NCBI RefSeq assembly: GCF_043641665.1
Contig: NC_092182.1
Coordinates: 17,652,241 to 17,716,240 of the forward strand
Source: Enoplosus armatus
Taxonomy: Eukaryota; Chordata; Actinopteri; Centrarchiformes; Enoplosidae
Reading direction: 5' to 3'
DNA length: 64,000 nt
The position numbers and the translations under genes are program-made. Below the pieces are notes generated by a model that did not search any database, was not told the origin of the DNA, and was given only the letters and a program-made list of their open reading frames with translations. Numbering within the stretch: position 1 is the stretch's first letter; every line of letters starts with the position of its first letter. Positions 1 through 13,199 of the stretch are shown here, piece after piece.

Positions 1-1098
<1,098 letters not shown>

Positions 1099-1151
1099 AC
1101 TGGTTGTGGGTTGTGTGGTTCTTGGACTTGGCCATTTCGACACTGGTTAAT
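1099..1151 (-). CDS. rpl29: rpl29 exon 2 (start codon exon), ribosomal protein eL29
   Basis: This exon carries the ATG (1135-1133) and encodes MAKSKNHTTHNQ plus the first base of a split Ser codon. The peptide is the highly conserved N-terminus of eukaryotic eL29, a small basic protein of the 60S ribosomal subunit. The acceptor is seen on the minus strand as a pyrimidine stretch ending in AG at 1153-1152, leaving 16 nt of 5'UTR in this exon. The donor GTAAGT begins at 1098. The phase-1 junction joins cleanly to the next exon to give NQ-SRKAHRNG, which matches the family. The gene runs leftward and its end lies outside the window. Identification is from sequence recognition and is very secure, because two separated exons agree and are in phase. 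Confidence 0.96.
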
Positions 1152-1636
1152 CTAAAGAAGAGCAAAAACAGATAGCATAAGCCGCTAATCACAATTTATC
1201 ATGTGTTGTGTGCATCCACTAGCATGTTAGCTAACGTTTGAATCGCTAGTCGGCAGCCAAGGCAGCTTTGTGCAATGTAAACAGAAATGCATTTGGTAAT
1301 TTAACGCTTGGTAATGAAACACTAGCAGTCAGATGTAGATGAAAAACTACATACAACACTAAAAAAAATACACAATTATACAAAATAAAGTGTGGCTAAG
1401 GCTATAAGTGGGACTGCTGCCTGGTCGCTAGCTCGCTAGTTGATGTCAGGCAGCGTTAACACTTTTCAGATCTGATTTTCAACTTTTAATGAAGATCAGA
1501 TCTAAAAGATATACAGATGAAAATGTCACCAGTAAAGTGACTTATCAAAATCAGTTGATGTTTATGTGCGGGAATGTTAAATACACGAAGATTGATTAAG
1601 ATTTTACAACTACACCTAGGTGAAAAATCTGGGTAC
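1152..1636 (-). other. rpl29: rpl29 intron 1 (probable)
   Basis: About 485 bp between the proposed non-coding exon 1 and exon 2. The acceptor side on the minus strand is TTTGCTCTTCTTTAG. The donor side depends on the exon 1 call and is less certain. Confidence 0.5.
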
Positions 1637-1672
1637 CTGTCACACGAACAGACGACAACCGGAAGAGAGAGG
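1637..1672 (-). promoter_or_regulatory. rpl29: Probable rpl29 non-coding exon 1 with TOP-like start
   Basis: On the minus strand a pyrimidine run (TCCTCTCTCTTCC, about 1673-1661) is followed by GGTTGTCG and then a possible donor ACAG|GTACCC at 1637/1636. Ribosomal protein genes usually start transcription at a C within such a tract (5'TOP), which places translation under mTOR/LARP1 control. The resulting 5'UTR would be about 50 nt, a usual size for this family. The donor is not a strong consensus, so the exact exon end is inferred. Confidence 0.5.
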
Positions 1673-2039
1673 AAAACAGTCCCGGTTGAAAAGAAGAAGA
1701 AGAGTCGAGTCAAGAGCAGAAGTCTTTGGGAAAAGACAAGTCTGTTTAATGACACTGCCACCTGTCGGTGGTGTCTGATATGACAAGTGAGAGCCCGCAG
1801 CCGGCCACAGGATGTCACCCTCTGTCCATATGACATCCACAAGAAATGAAACGCAGGAACCAAAGTTAACACATGTTCTGCTTTTCTTTGCTGTCTTCGT
1901 TAGAAATGAAAGTGTGGAAATGACACGACTTCCTGTGTCTGGAAGGCCATTTTATTTTTCTTTCTCCTCCACCAAAAGTATGTTTATTTTCTCTTTCTCT
2001 TTTTTATTTCATTTTCTTTGGAAAGTAACTAAGTTAATT

Positions 2040-2570
2040 TAGTCAAGTACAAATTTGAGGTATTTCACTTTTTGAATATTTCTATTTATACCTCTACTCC
2101 ACCACACTTTAGAGGGAGATATTGTACTTTTGAATCCACTACCTTTATTTCACAGCTATGCTTATTTACTTTTAGTTTTAGTTACTTTGCAGGTTGATAT
2201 TTTATCTAAAAAATGTACAATACATTTCGAAAATACAATGCATTTTCACAGATTAAACCATTAGTTCCTAACACCGTTAAAAACCAGAGAGTCTAAACTG
2301 TCTGAGGCCCAAACAGGTAAAACTCCATAAAAAGAAAATGAAATTTGTGTAGCAAAACTTTGCTTCTTATTTCCAGCCCAATGTAAAACATAAAATACCA
2401 GCTACAACAATACAATTCTGCTGCCTTACACATTGAATCATCAGTATTAATAATCTAATACAGTAATTTGTAATCGTATATTAGTCACAGGGGCTTTTGA
2501 TACTTTAAGTATATTTAAGTGTTTTTACTGGAAAGGATCTGAATACTTCTTCCACCACTGCTGTTCAATC
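2040..2570 (+). repeat. Teleost dispersed repeat, 'dense poly-thymine/TACTTTTACTT' family, copy 1
   Basis: The block has the wording of a very common fish repeat: ACTCCACTAC, TAGTTACTTTGCAG, CCAGCTACAACA, GATACTTTAAGTATATTT, and the end GAATACTTCTTCCACCACTG. It is diverged from the family as I know it and has no coding capacity. The same words recur at 2955-3290, 5540-5645 and, inverted, at 29745-29985. The family was recognised from memory and no library name is claimed. Confidence 0.7.
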
Positions 2571-2954
2571 TTTGAGTTAACATTTGCTTTTTCTTTTTAA
2601 GGCTTGAAACCAGAAGATTAAAAAAAAAATTCATTTCATAATAAGTACCACAGTCACAATGACCCTATAGAAATGTTGGCTTCTCTACTACTCTTTATCT
2701 CTCTTTCATTCTGTCTCCTTGAAGACTGCTACCAAACTAAGATGGATTTGACCAGTGTGCTGTATTATCAGCAGCTCCTTCTAATTATTCCCAAGTGTGA
2801 ATAAGGTCTGTGATCGTGAGCCTAAAAGGGTTTCATGTTTTCTTCTGTTACTCCTCATAATATCTCACCGGTGTAATGTTAGCCTCTTCACTTCAAGTAG
2901 TTCAGAAATCATACAGAGTAGTTTTGTATTATTATGGATAAAGTTAAAACTTTA

Positions 2955-3290
2955 TTGACCCCATATTGATATTCACAAGCAGAATTAAAATCAGCTTTTT
3001 ACCAGCTGCAACATTAAAGCGATGAACACTCAATAATATGATATACATTTATGGTACTTTTACCTTTGGTACTTTAAGTATATTTTGATGCTAACATCTA
3101 CAGCAGTGAAATGCAACATACACATTAATGCAGCAATAATATTAATCCAGAAAAGTCATATAATACTAAAACACTGAGGGGACCATTTTACTGCACAGTG
3201 ACTACTTTTACTTAATGCAGGACTTTTACTTGTGTCACATATCTACACTGTGGTATTACTACTTTTACTTACGTAGAACAAAAATGATTA
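2955..3290 (+). repeat. Same teleost dispersed repeat, copy 2 (partial)
   Basis: Contains ACCAGCTGCAACATTAAAG, ACACTGAGGGGACCATTTTA, GCAGGACTTTTACTTGTG and CACTGTGGTATTACTACT in the same order as the family, about 400 bp from copy 1 and in the same orientation. The gap between them (2570-2955) shows nothing recognisable. Confidence 0.65.
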
Positions 3291-3299
3291 GCCTTTGAT

Positions 3300-4480
3300 T
3301 GTGACAGAGCTTCAGTTTCTCATGAACCCATTACAAAATGTCAACAGCAAACCTGTTTCGGGGTCCCAAGGTTAGCACTTAAATCCAGGCTGGCCTCTAA
3401 GAAGATGAGCACTCACTACCTGAGTGCCTCTGTGGGCCGCTGAAGACGCATATCTGTCCTCTGAATGCAGCGTGAGGTGATTTCATGACATGCTCTGAGG
3501 AAAAATGTTAGAAATGCCTCAATAACAAATTTGATAAACATTTGATTCAAACGTTCATGCCCCCCTTATTATTACAAGGAGGGAAAAAAAGGGGAAACAT
3601 CAAAAATGCTTTGTGTCATTGTTTGATTGACTGTTTTTTATTGTGTTACACGGTAACCGAATTTGAATGAAGTCTGGTGGAGATGATATGAGATTTCCTT
3701 CTCATACACCTGTCAGATATACTGATTAAGTGTCACTCCTGATGCTAGTCACAGACCGACCGCTTCTTTCAGTCACCTTCCGCTGAGGCTACAACATAGC
3801 AGCCAGCATGGCGAGATGATGGACAGATTGTAAAGCAGCCAGCATTTATAGTGAGATCCACAGAGATTACAGTGCCGCTGGCCCTCCTCTATGTTGTGAT
3901 GGTTGGGGAAGGATTCACAGCCATGTGACTGAGTTTACATCTCTCCCTCTCTTAGGGATTTTTCTAAACATGGCCTTAACTCCTCGTCTTCCTTCCCTTT
4001 CATCTCTCCTCTCATTCTCAGCTGAGGTTGAGTGATTCCCTGCTCAAGCAGAAGAAATCATGCAGCAGCGTCCTATATTTAGACCCCTGTTTGATCACAC
4101 GAGCCTCTCCGCTCCACTCTGCAGCACCCGGCTCTGCTCATTCAATTGCACATTTGGGTACATGTGTGTTTTTTTCCTTCCTTTTCATACATTCTCCATC
4201 ATCTGATAGTGGTCAAGTGACGACTGGTTTCCATTTCCTGCGAGATTCTTCACACATGGTAGTTTTGGTGGTGTGGGAGTGTGAGTTTACACTGCAAGAA
4301 CGAACACATCTCGGTGAATATTTTGTCAGTGTTATCTGCGTGAAATCTTTATTAATGAAGCGACATCGTTTCACTAGGTTCGCTGAAACTTACAATTATC
4401 ATAACTCTCCCATGACGAGAGATGACATTAGAAAATTCCTCAAACAAGCGGAATTGATGCCCCTTGTGGTTGATGGGGGG
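3300..4480. other. Intergenic sequence, nothing recognised
   Basis: No exon-like coding stretch, RNA gene or recognised repeat. An open frame at 4028-4612 runs through the following CA repeat and has no protein-like composition. Confidence 0.6.

Positions 4481-4482
<2 letters not shown>

Positions 4483-4535
<53 letters not shown>
4483..4535. repeat. (CA)n microsatellite
   Basis: About 53 bp of uninterrupted CA dinucleotide repeat. It produces artificial Thr-His and Val-Cys open frames on the two strands. Confidence 0.97.
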
Positions 4536-4537
<2 letters not shown>

Positions 4538-5129
4538 AACACTTTCAGTTCTCCCACGACCAACACTAATTCAGTTACAGAATATGAGGATCTTACATGC
4601 CGTCTAACCTGATCTTTGATATTAAATATTCTCTGAGATTCTGATTGTAACCGATTTCCATATGAGGAAAAACAAAATCACTACACATCCGTGATTGTTT
4701 ATGTTTATTAAACATTTTGCTATATTGCTTCCCTGATATCATGTCTTCCCGTTTCATAACACAGAAAAATTCAATTACTTTTGTGTCTTCATTTGGTGTC
4801 ATGATCAGTTTGTTGTAATTACCTTTTTTTTCTCTCAGGGTAGAAAGGTTTAAAGGTCTCTAAAGTATGATCTAATGTCAGGAGGATGTTATCATTTAAC
4901 ATCATTGAGCCCCAGTATATACAGTATAATGTTGATTTTGCTGAATGAGCATGAATTCCCACCTATAATAAGCCTACAGGGGACAAACAGCGCAGCTCTG
5001 TTACTTAATTGTTTCCCTTTGAGAGAACAGAAGACATTGCATGCTGCTGGGCTCTCTGTGACTTTGTTTTCATCAATCTTTCCCTCTCTTTCACTCACAC
5101 ATAGTTATTTGTTTCACACTGTGCACTTG

Positions 5130-5645
5130 TCATGTGTCTCAAGTGCATTTACTCAAGTACTGTACTAAAGGACACGTTTAAAGTACTCCATCAAGTGCTG
5201 TTTTACACTTGTTCTCGCAAAAGTGAAATATTGTACCGTTAACTGACGACTGAGTTACTGTGGGATGGACAGTCAAAGCTAGAAACGTCCTGATCGCGTA
5301 CGATACGTCCCTCTAGTGTTGTGGCGGTTCGATCAATGGGAGAAATTTGACGCTGAACTAAAAGTAATCAAAACCAATGCCATGGGTATCTATGTTGGGA
5401 TTACTACAGTATTAACCCCTTCAACCGCGTCAACCGTAAATCCAGCTTAACACTAACTCTTGGGTTGCCAGGTTGTATAAAAATCCATTTGGCTGGTGTT
5501 TGCTACGTAAAGAGCCATTTTGCGTAATTAATATTTTACTGTTGATTCAAGTTTATTTTGCTGATAATGCTTCTTTTACTTTATGAATGCAGGACTTTTA
5601 CATTGTGGTATTACTTCTTCCAACACTGCTGTTATCTCAAACCAA
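5130..5645 (+). repeat. Fragments of the TACTTTTACTT teleost repeat
   Basis: 5130-5180 has TTTACTCAAGTACTGTACT and 5540-5645 has TTTTGCTGATAATGCTTC, GCAGGACTTTTACATTG and a CTTCTTCCAACACTGCTG end, matching the copy at 2040-2570. The middle (about 5230-5520) is different and unrecognised, so a second element may have inserted between the two halves. Confidence 0.5.
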
Positions 5646-5649
5646 TTAT

Positions 5650-7985
5650 CTTTCTAACCTCCTCTCTGCTTTACTTTCACCCGCCCACTTTCTCCTGCTC
5701 TGTTTGTCTTTCAGTCCGACTCAGTCTCTTTGCACCTCTCTCTCAGTTTTACCCCTGAACTCCCTCTGTTACTCTCTTGCTCTCTGTTTTGCGCTGCTCC
5801 CCACCCACTTTCATTTCCTTTTCATCTGTAAGAGGAAATCTCGTCTTTGAGCAGCACAGAGTCAATCCCACAGGGACTCACTTCACCTGAACACATGAAA
5901 GAGGCTGCTTATTATGTCTCTGGATTACGGCGGCTTTATAGGCAGGCACATCCAAACAGAATGGAAGATCCATCACATACATAAGTGCAAATGAATATGA
6001 GAAGTAGGAAAAAAAACACTAGGATATTGAAAACTTGTGATAGTGGTTATGTTGGTTGTGTTCTTAGTTTGGCTTTAAATTACGAGTTGAAGTTTTACAA
6101 GCCCAAAAACCAGTGCTGGCATTTTTGTAAGACATTGTTTAGCATAAAGTCCTTTTGATGTACCGTCTAATGATTGTCTTTTTTTGTGCGATTAATCAAA
6201 TCAGCTCTGTAAAAGCCTAATACCCTTTATCATAAGTTTTCCATGCATTTATGACTTGTTCCTCTTCCTCTGTAGTCAAGTACATAAACCTGTTACAGTA
6301 ACAAACATGAGTGTACACAGATTTCCAACGTAAAAAATCTGTAATCAATATTTTTCTATGAACAATGGTGTGAAAGGAGTTGCTTGCACTTCCTCTCAGC
6401 TCTACAGAGCATTTTAACATCTTTCTTTCAGCACATTGTTTTGGTTTTCCGGCCCGCAACTTTACTGTTTTGGTTCACTCTTGCTGCTCTCATCAGTGTC
6501 TCAGGCAACTGTTTTCAGAGAGAAAAAGCTCGGATAAAGCCACTGTACACTACCTGCCCAGCAGACAGTCACATTTAGCTCAAGAGTTGGTGGAGACAAA
6601 TAACTGAGCTTAAAGGAGAGCGGATATTGGACTTACATTCGCAAGGTAAACAGAAACATGACAAGGCCACTAGAGCATTCATAACAGAGATCCTAATATT
6701 TCCGTATTTAAAAGACACATTTGGATGCAGCATTCACTTAGGCCTTTGTTTCATACAATTCAAATAGCTCTGATATTGTGCCAAACGACAGCGATTTCCC
6801 CAGTAATCTCCCTCCACAGCTAGCTAGCTACATTCTACATCTATAAAAAATAGTGAAAGAAAAATGGCGGCAGAAATGGCGACAAGCGCGGATTAAATAA
6901 ACGCAGGTGTACAGGTTGCTGTAAGGTGATAAATAACTCACTTACTAGCCTTCATGATAATTCATACTCTTATTGACTCCTCAAAGATCCTAAAAACAGC
7001 AACAGTTTGAGGAACAGAGCACTTGGTTTACATGCAGAAGACTTCTTGTCACAGCAGGTCAGAAGAATCACCAAAATGCGAGTAAACGGACAAATACAGG
7101 AAATGTAAAAGTAGAATACGTCTTTTCAAATTGCACAACCCTCTGAAATAGCAGAAGTGACAATAACATGCCCTTCCTTAAACAGCTTCTGCAGTAGTGC
7201 TCTTGAGCAACGTGGTGAATCACTGATTGCTCAAGTTTATCTGCTCAGCAGGAGGAACCTGCAGCAGTTGTGGTGTGTATTTGTGTAAGTCCTCCCTCAC
7301 CAGATGCTACACATTTGATGAATGTCTTCCTGCCTGGTTACAATGAAAAATGACTACCGCTGTAGTGCCCTCCTTTTTGTTAGTGTGCGGTGCAGACGGA
7401 TGCACAACAAAACACTGACTGTCCTCCATCAGGGAGAATCACTGGTCCATCACACTTGTAAAGTCTCTCCTCTTCCTCTTCAAGCTCTCACTGACAGTCA
7501 TTCACTGAGTGATTCTCTCGCTCTCTCTGTGTGCATATGTGTGTGCGGGCTTGTGTTTTGTACATCATGTCCTAAATGCTCAAAGGCAGATTTTGTGTTT
7601 CTGTTCTTCTGACCTGCAGCGTGGGCAATAATCCAATGCATATTATCTCTCTCCTGCGCTGTCTATCTATCCACATTTCTATGAACGCTGTCCCTGACTC
7701 CTCGTTTCTTTTGCTGCACTGACTTCATTCATTGCTGTCGAAGGACGGGGATCAGTATTCGAGAATGAAAGGCATAATGAGCGAATGAGAGAGCAGAGGA
7801 GGGAGGCAGAGTGTGTGTATTGGTGCTGGGAAAAGATAAGTGGGCGGTCTTTGCTAAGATCGAGCTTTCCTATTGGGAGGGGATGAATGAAAGGACGCTG
7901 ATTTGAATGAAAGCTTTCAGGATATGAAGCACAACTGGGGTGACAGGAGGGAGGGAAGAGAGATGGAGGGAGGAGGCAGAAGTAT
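5650..7985. other. Intergenic sequence, mostly unrecognised
   Basis: No coding exon seen. 6861-6871 has a YY1-type motif (AAAATGGCGGC) followed by a near repeat at 6874-6883. 7740-7960 is purine-rich and not obviously repetitive. Open frames here are short and without family resemblance. Confidence 0.5.
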
Positions 7986-7992
7986 GAGTCAT

Positions 7993-8060
<68 letters not shown>

Positions 8061-8110
8061 ACTATCTGTCTGTCTGTCTGTCTGTCTGTCTGTCAGCTTG
8101 TCTGTCTGTC
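7993..8110. repeat. Compound tetranucleotide repeat (TCTA)n / (TGTC)n
   Basis: A TCTA run at about 7993-8060 passes through a short junction into TGTC units to about 8094, with a few more after an interruption. Confidence 0.96.
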
Positions 8111-9560
8111 GATTCATTCTTCTCTCCTCCCTCCATCCTCAGCATCACTGTGGCTCAGCTGGTACACACACACACACATCATGTTACAGACCGGAAAAAC
8201 AAATGCCTTGAAAATCAAAATTAGAGTTAGAGAGACAAATCGTTGCAACAAAGTTATTTTATTTTATTAGAAAACAACCACTGCCGTAACGATTCTAGAA
8301 ATAATGAAGTCACAAATCCAAGTCTTTCCAATACAGGCTGTAACCCACAGAAAAGCACACGCTTGCTGCGTCTAGAAACGACGGTATGAGAGTGAAACCA
8401 AATAGTAATAGAGCTGTGGGGAACTGCAGAGTTGGATCACTACAAGCTGCCACTTCAATTGATCCATTGTTGATATAATCTGCACTGCCAGTAATAACAT
8501 ACTGGTGGGGAAATACTGAATCCTTTATTAATTGTTCTTATATTTTTACATATTGGCCAAAAAGTAATCACATTAAAATATATAGAGTAAAAATACTTGA
8601 ATCACTCTGTAAAATACTGTCCATGTGTTATAATAATAGTCCATCTTATCAAGTCCTGTTTAAACATCTTCCGTTTGACATAATCAAGTCTTGTGAGAGA
8701 ACTAGGACTTTTTTCGATACCACTGCCGATACAATCAATCATTTCTGGAACAAATAGGAAATACTGTTCTTGATATCTTACTTTGAGAAATGTAAACATA
8801 TTTTTTCTACAACAGAAGAAGCCAAAGCTTTCAAATGCTAAATGTTGTCTCAACACAAGCGACCGTACAAGAACTTTGTCTGAATATAATAGTCTAAAAT
8901 TGGTCACTTCTTTATTGAAATAAAAAAAAAGCCCTGATTTTCAACACGCAGCCACTCTGACCGCTGTAACAATATTTTACACTTTGCTGTGAGGCTTCTT
9001 TTGTGCCAAAAATATGTTCATATTTACGTTTGTACGACAGAATAGTTGATAATGTATCAATCTTGAATTTCACATTTGTTTACGTGTTTACTTGCTGTTG
9101 TTGTTTGACCTTGTCCATCATATTTGACTTTGAGCATCCATTTGCTTCCGGCATATGGAAACAACAACAGACGTCAGTCCACATTAAACAGTCCGACACC
9201 AGACAGATGTAAAGGCCACTTAATACAGAGGAGATGTTCAAAGTCACCACCAGCAAAGAGATGTGGAAATAAAGATGAAAAACAACTATACTATATGTCA
9301 TATACTCCAAACCAGCACATTTTTGGCATAAACATAACCTTAACTGGATTTGTTCATACTTCACCAGCAGATCCTAATTTGTTATTCAATGTAGTAATAG
9401 TTTTATAATTTGCTTGGATGTGGTGTATGTTAATTTTCTTGCACAATAATGCTGACGCACACAACATAAAATAGAAATAACTGGTGAAATAAAAGCTAAA
9501 AATATTAATATCCTTACATAACAAAACATGGATAACCATTGAATACAAAGCTTAAAGACT
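8110..9560. other. Intergenic sequence, nothing firm recognised
   Basis: AT-rich, with open frames under 105 codons lacking family resemblance. A short stretch near 8700-8740 (GATACCACTGCCGATAC) looks repeat-like but could not be assigned. Confidence 0.5.
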
Positions 9561-9569
9561 TTAGACCCT

Positions 9570-10120
9570 GTGCAGCAAAGATCTCATTTGTCAGACATCA
9601 AAAATTTCTTTTTCTTCTCTGAAAATGATCTCAACGTGACATCCAACACATCCAGTATTCTTAGAAATATACCCAAGATATGGCTTCTTCCCCACTTAAA
9701 TGACCTAGAAAAACCGAGACATACTGTTATTTCTTCCAGTATTAATTACTGTAATGTACGCGTCCCTGGCTTCCCCGCTCCGCTCTCAATCAAACTAATT
9801 TAAAACTCAGCAGCCAGAAAATGAATGTGAGCCAGTAAATATGATTACATTATCTCGCTCTCTGTTCATTGGCTCATTGTGAATGCACATATTGATTATA
9901 AAGTTCTGTTTCTAACGACCAAAGCATGACACTCCCTCACCACAGAACAATATCTCACTGATTCACTCACAGCTCTGTTCACAGGATACATGTTCATTGT
10001 TAGTTTTGAAAGAGACACCTCGGGGGCAGAGCCTCTTCTACTGTAGCTCCTTGACAGTATCAGTGTATCAGACGCCGTCTCATTATTGGAGACTCGGTCG
10101 AGACTCAACACCATTTTATT
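9570..10120 (+). mobile_element. Decayed LINE (non-LTR retrotransposon) reverse-transcriptase C-terminal remnant
   Basis: The plus strand reads, across several frames, the order of peptides found near the C-terminus of L2/CR1/Rex-type LINE ORF2: HTVISSSINYCN then (PAPLSIKLI), NSAAR near 9806-9820, HWLIVNAHIDYKVLFLTTKA near 9868-9930, and EQYLTDSLTA near 9946-9975. In intact elements this region reads like DYCN...LQ..QN.AAR...HI.P.L..LHWLPV..RI.YK.LLL..KAL. Here stops and frameshifts separate the pieces, so it is a dead copy. No intact end, endonuclease or catalytic FADD-type box is present. The clade is inferred from memory. Confidence 0.8.
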
Positions 10121-10243
10121 TTCTGCAGCCTAAAGGTTACCTGAGCTCTCTCCCTACCAGCAATACTTTCTCTTTCTTCTTGTTCGTTGCTGAAAGTACT
10201 TCAGTTACTTTCTTCTACTTTTAACTGTCAGGCGTACTGTATT

Positions 10244-10248
10244 CACAC

Positions 10249-10314
<66 letters not shown>

Positions 10315-10324
10315 ACACACACAT
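10244..10324. repeat. (CA)n microsatellite
   Basis: About 80 bp of CA repeat with two single-base interruptions. Confidence 0.97.
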
Positions 10325-10629
10325 GCAAGAGATGAGCTAAAACTTTATTGATTCGCATGTTACATCAGCACAAGAGAAAGATGTGGGAAACATATTAAGA
10401 ACTATATTAATGAAAGAAATAAATAAGAAATTTAAAAGCTAAATACAATATATACACTACAGTACCTAAGACTACATCAATGAATTGTGAAAATATTTGT
10501 GTGAATATACATGTGCAAAAATAATGAGTCCAGTTGTACAATTCTGAAATCCTTATTGAGATTGTACTGTGACTTATTTAAGCTTCACTGATGTAGAAAC
10601 AGGTATATAAGTATGTATATAGCGTCAAG

Positions 10630-10870
10630 AAGAGGAGGGGTCGCTCCTCCAGGACTGACAGACATGCAACATATGTTGTTTTTACAAAATGACAAAATTA
10701 CAGATTGATTGTAAACACATATGAAGAACATGATCCGGGAGGATGCTAAAGAGACCTGAGCCACACGACCTCCTCTCCGCAAAGGAGACCTGGAAGAGGA
10801 CAGAACACATAAACACAGAGGCTAGTCGGGCACCTACGTCCCCTAAAGGAAGTGACCCCCCCCCCCCCGA
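10630..10870 (+). repeat. Possible dispersed repeat fragment with C-run
   Basis: The CTCCAGGACTGACAGACATG segment, followed by a weakly similar ATATGTTG, resembles AACGGACAGACATGCAATAG at 27657-27676. A run of about 12 C bases sits near 10856-10868. The relationship is short and tentative. Confidence 0.3.
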
Positions 10871-11082
10871 GGACAGTCTCTTTATCACTGCTGACACAGA
10901 TTAATGTAAAGCGAGTCACTGTTTAAATAATTGACCAAAGAACTGAAGCAAACAAACTGTATTAATCATATTCTGGTGACTCACTTGTATCACTGCCACA
11001 CTCGCTCACATTCACACAGTGCACACACACTTTTATTGCACATACGGTACAACACACATATATGTGTTTTCACAACACACCT

Positions 11083-11084
<2 letters not shown>

Positions 11085-11118
<34 letters not shown>
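11085..11118. repeat. (CA)n microsatellite
   Basis: Short CA run with further CA-rich sequence on both sides. Confidence 0.93.
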
Positions 11119-11125
<7 letters not shown>

Positions 11126-11839
11126 CTCGCACACAGTGCAGCTCAGCATTGGATATTTTTGAACACAGAGTTGTTGGGTAGCCTGTTATACAATATGTGT
11201 CTCAGGGACAGCCAGTCTTACTCTGACCTGTTTTCTGTCTCAGTGGGAAGGTGGGAAGAGACCGGCCTCACAAACAGGCACGACTCACTATTGTCCTTCC
11301 ACATAGAGAGAAAGAGAGAGAGAGAGACGAAGATCGAAAGTTATCATCTCTGCCACTGGGTATTTCTACTGAATTATACTGACAAGATACTAGAACAAAC
11401 ATAAAAAGAGCCACTGCAGAAAGAAAACACTGAGGGGGCGTTGTGGCGTGGGGTGCATTTGATTTGAAAATGTAATTTGATGCTCTAGAAAAGAAGGTTT
11501 TGAATTAAATGACATGTCGAGTTGATGTGACGATGCTGACATCCTGTGATGAGTCCTTTAACCTCATCGCAGTGTCAGTATTTCAACATTTAGTTTGCCG
11601 ATTTTAATTACTGTTTGTAGAATTGCTTTCACAGTGACACCCCTCCGAACTATCACTACCCCATTGGTCTATTGTACATTGTGTTTCTGTTTATCTACAT
11701 ATGTATACTGCGTCTTTATATCTAATCTAATCAATTCATTCACTATATTACATAAAGTAAACACTCCCTACTCCCCCCGACTTGAGTATTACATTGAGAT
11801 TTATGACACTTATGAATCATCATAATTTAGCTGCAGGTT

Positions 11840-12015
11840 TTGTTTTGAATGACTGTAATATTCTATGAAAGGCGAAGCATTGTACTGTGGGATTTTAGCA
11901 AGCGTACATGCTATGGACATTTGTTCCACCGCGGGACGTTTTGAGGGCACTATATAGAGCATAAAAGGAGAAATCAGGCACTCAAATAAAATGGCAGAAA
12001 GAGAATGTAGGGTGC
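11840..12015 (-). mobile_element. Teleost dispersed repeat ('GCCATTTTATTTGAGTG' family), minus orientation
   Basis: Read on the minus strand: TTCCCTACTTACTACCTAG, then GCCATTTTATTTGAGTG, then AATCCCACAGTACAATGC. The same landmarks, spacing and order occur on the plus strand at 56685-56870. The two copies are in opposite orientation 45 kb apart. No coding capacity. Confidence 0.65.
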
Positions 12016-12019
12016 TAGG

Positions 12020-13095
12020 TAGTAAGTAGGGAAGTGATATCTGACACAGCTTTCCTGTTGTCCTGGTCCCAGTACAGTCATCAGTGAGTTTTCCTCCCCG
12101 GGAGATCACCTGCCCACTCGCCTGCCTGATTATATTTTCTATTTTGTGATACTGCTGTAACGTCTCAGCCATTCTTGCCCGAACTTGTAACCTGTTTGTG
12201 ACTACTTTTCCTGTCCTGACAGCTGTAAGCCTGTTTGTCATCTTCAGATTTAAGTAAAAAAAAATGCAGGTGATAGGCTTCATCAGCATTGTTGTGCAAT
12301 GGCTTGAATGTAACAGACATTCATTTACATGTAAAAGTTCTGCTGTGACATGTGTGTCATTATAACTTTAATACTTTCTATCAAGTACAATACATATTTG
12401 ACCTAAATATATGGTCTAAAGGGATAAATATAATGTAAAAACTTGCTGTGCTGATTCTGTCAATCACCTGTCAAACCTTTTATGTAACTGATACATTTTG
12501 TCACCTGTGCTGTGGGCGACGATGTGGGAGAGTTAATTTCAAACATGGCCTCCTGACACTTCACAGCGGCTAAATATGTACATACATAACGTAGCGATAA
12601 GGGAGTCATATTTTCATGCTGTAAATGATGTGTGAATATAACCATTTGACGGCAGAGGTGGTTTGCTTACGTACAGAGGCACAAAGTGACACTGACAAAC
12701 AAAAAGAAACATACACGAGCCATAATTTAACACCAATTCACACCCTGGCCCACTTGCCCAACTCTGCCAGATAATGAAACTATTAAACCCTCAGAGACCC
12801 CAAGTCTCAATAACACTTTCTACTGTTGCTAATCTTTGCTGCTGCAGCTTCACACTTTTTAGATTTGATATAACATGCAAAATATTGCCAATACATTGTT
12901 ATTTCATAAAAACTACAGTGGAATAGAGCCACTTTTTCTATTAATTACTAAGTTGGATTTTCTGAAGAAAATGTGTGTGCGCGCACAGGTTGATGTGGTT
13001 CAAAGGTCATCAAGAGATGATAAAATGTGTATTTGTAGTCTGTTGAAACTGTTTAATTGTTTTTTTATCCATGTTATCGGCTCTGCTCTATGGAG
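12020..13095. other. Intergenic sequence, nothing recognised
   Basis: No exon-like pattern or recognised repeat. Confidence 0.5.
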
Positions 13096-13104
13096 TCAGC
13101 GTTG

Positions 13105-13185
13105 CTCTGTTGTTCAGTCGGTCCAACACTTTAGTTCAAACTCAAATATCTCTAAAACCATTGGATGGACATTCATGGTTTTCGG
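13105..13185 (-). repeat. Fragment of the 21.8-kb teleost repeat
   Basis: TCGGTCCAACACTTTAGTTC, CTCAAATATCTCTAAAACC and ATTGGATGGACATTCATGG are the reverse complement of the end of the family seen at 21796-22356 (GAGATATTTCAG...AAGCGGTGGACCGACAG). Confidence 0.55.
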
Positions 13186-13199
13186 GTTAAATTAGAAAA

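Noticed and set aside
4028..4612. 194-codon plus-strand open frame
   Set aside because: Runs through a CA microsatellite. No splice context or family match.
7993..8110. CRISPR-like regular array
   Set aside because: It is a plain tetranucleotide microsatellite with no spacers, in a vertebrate genome.
10931..11404. 157-codon plus-strand open frame with Thr-His repeat
   Set aside because: Created by a CA microsatellite. Flanking residues resemble nothing known.
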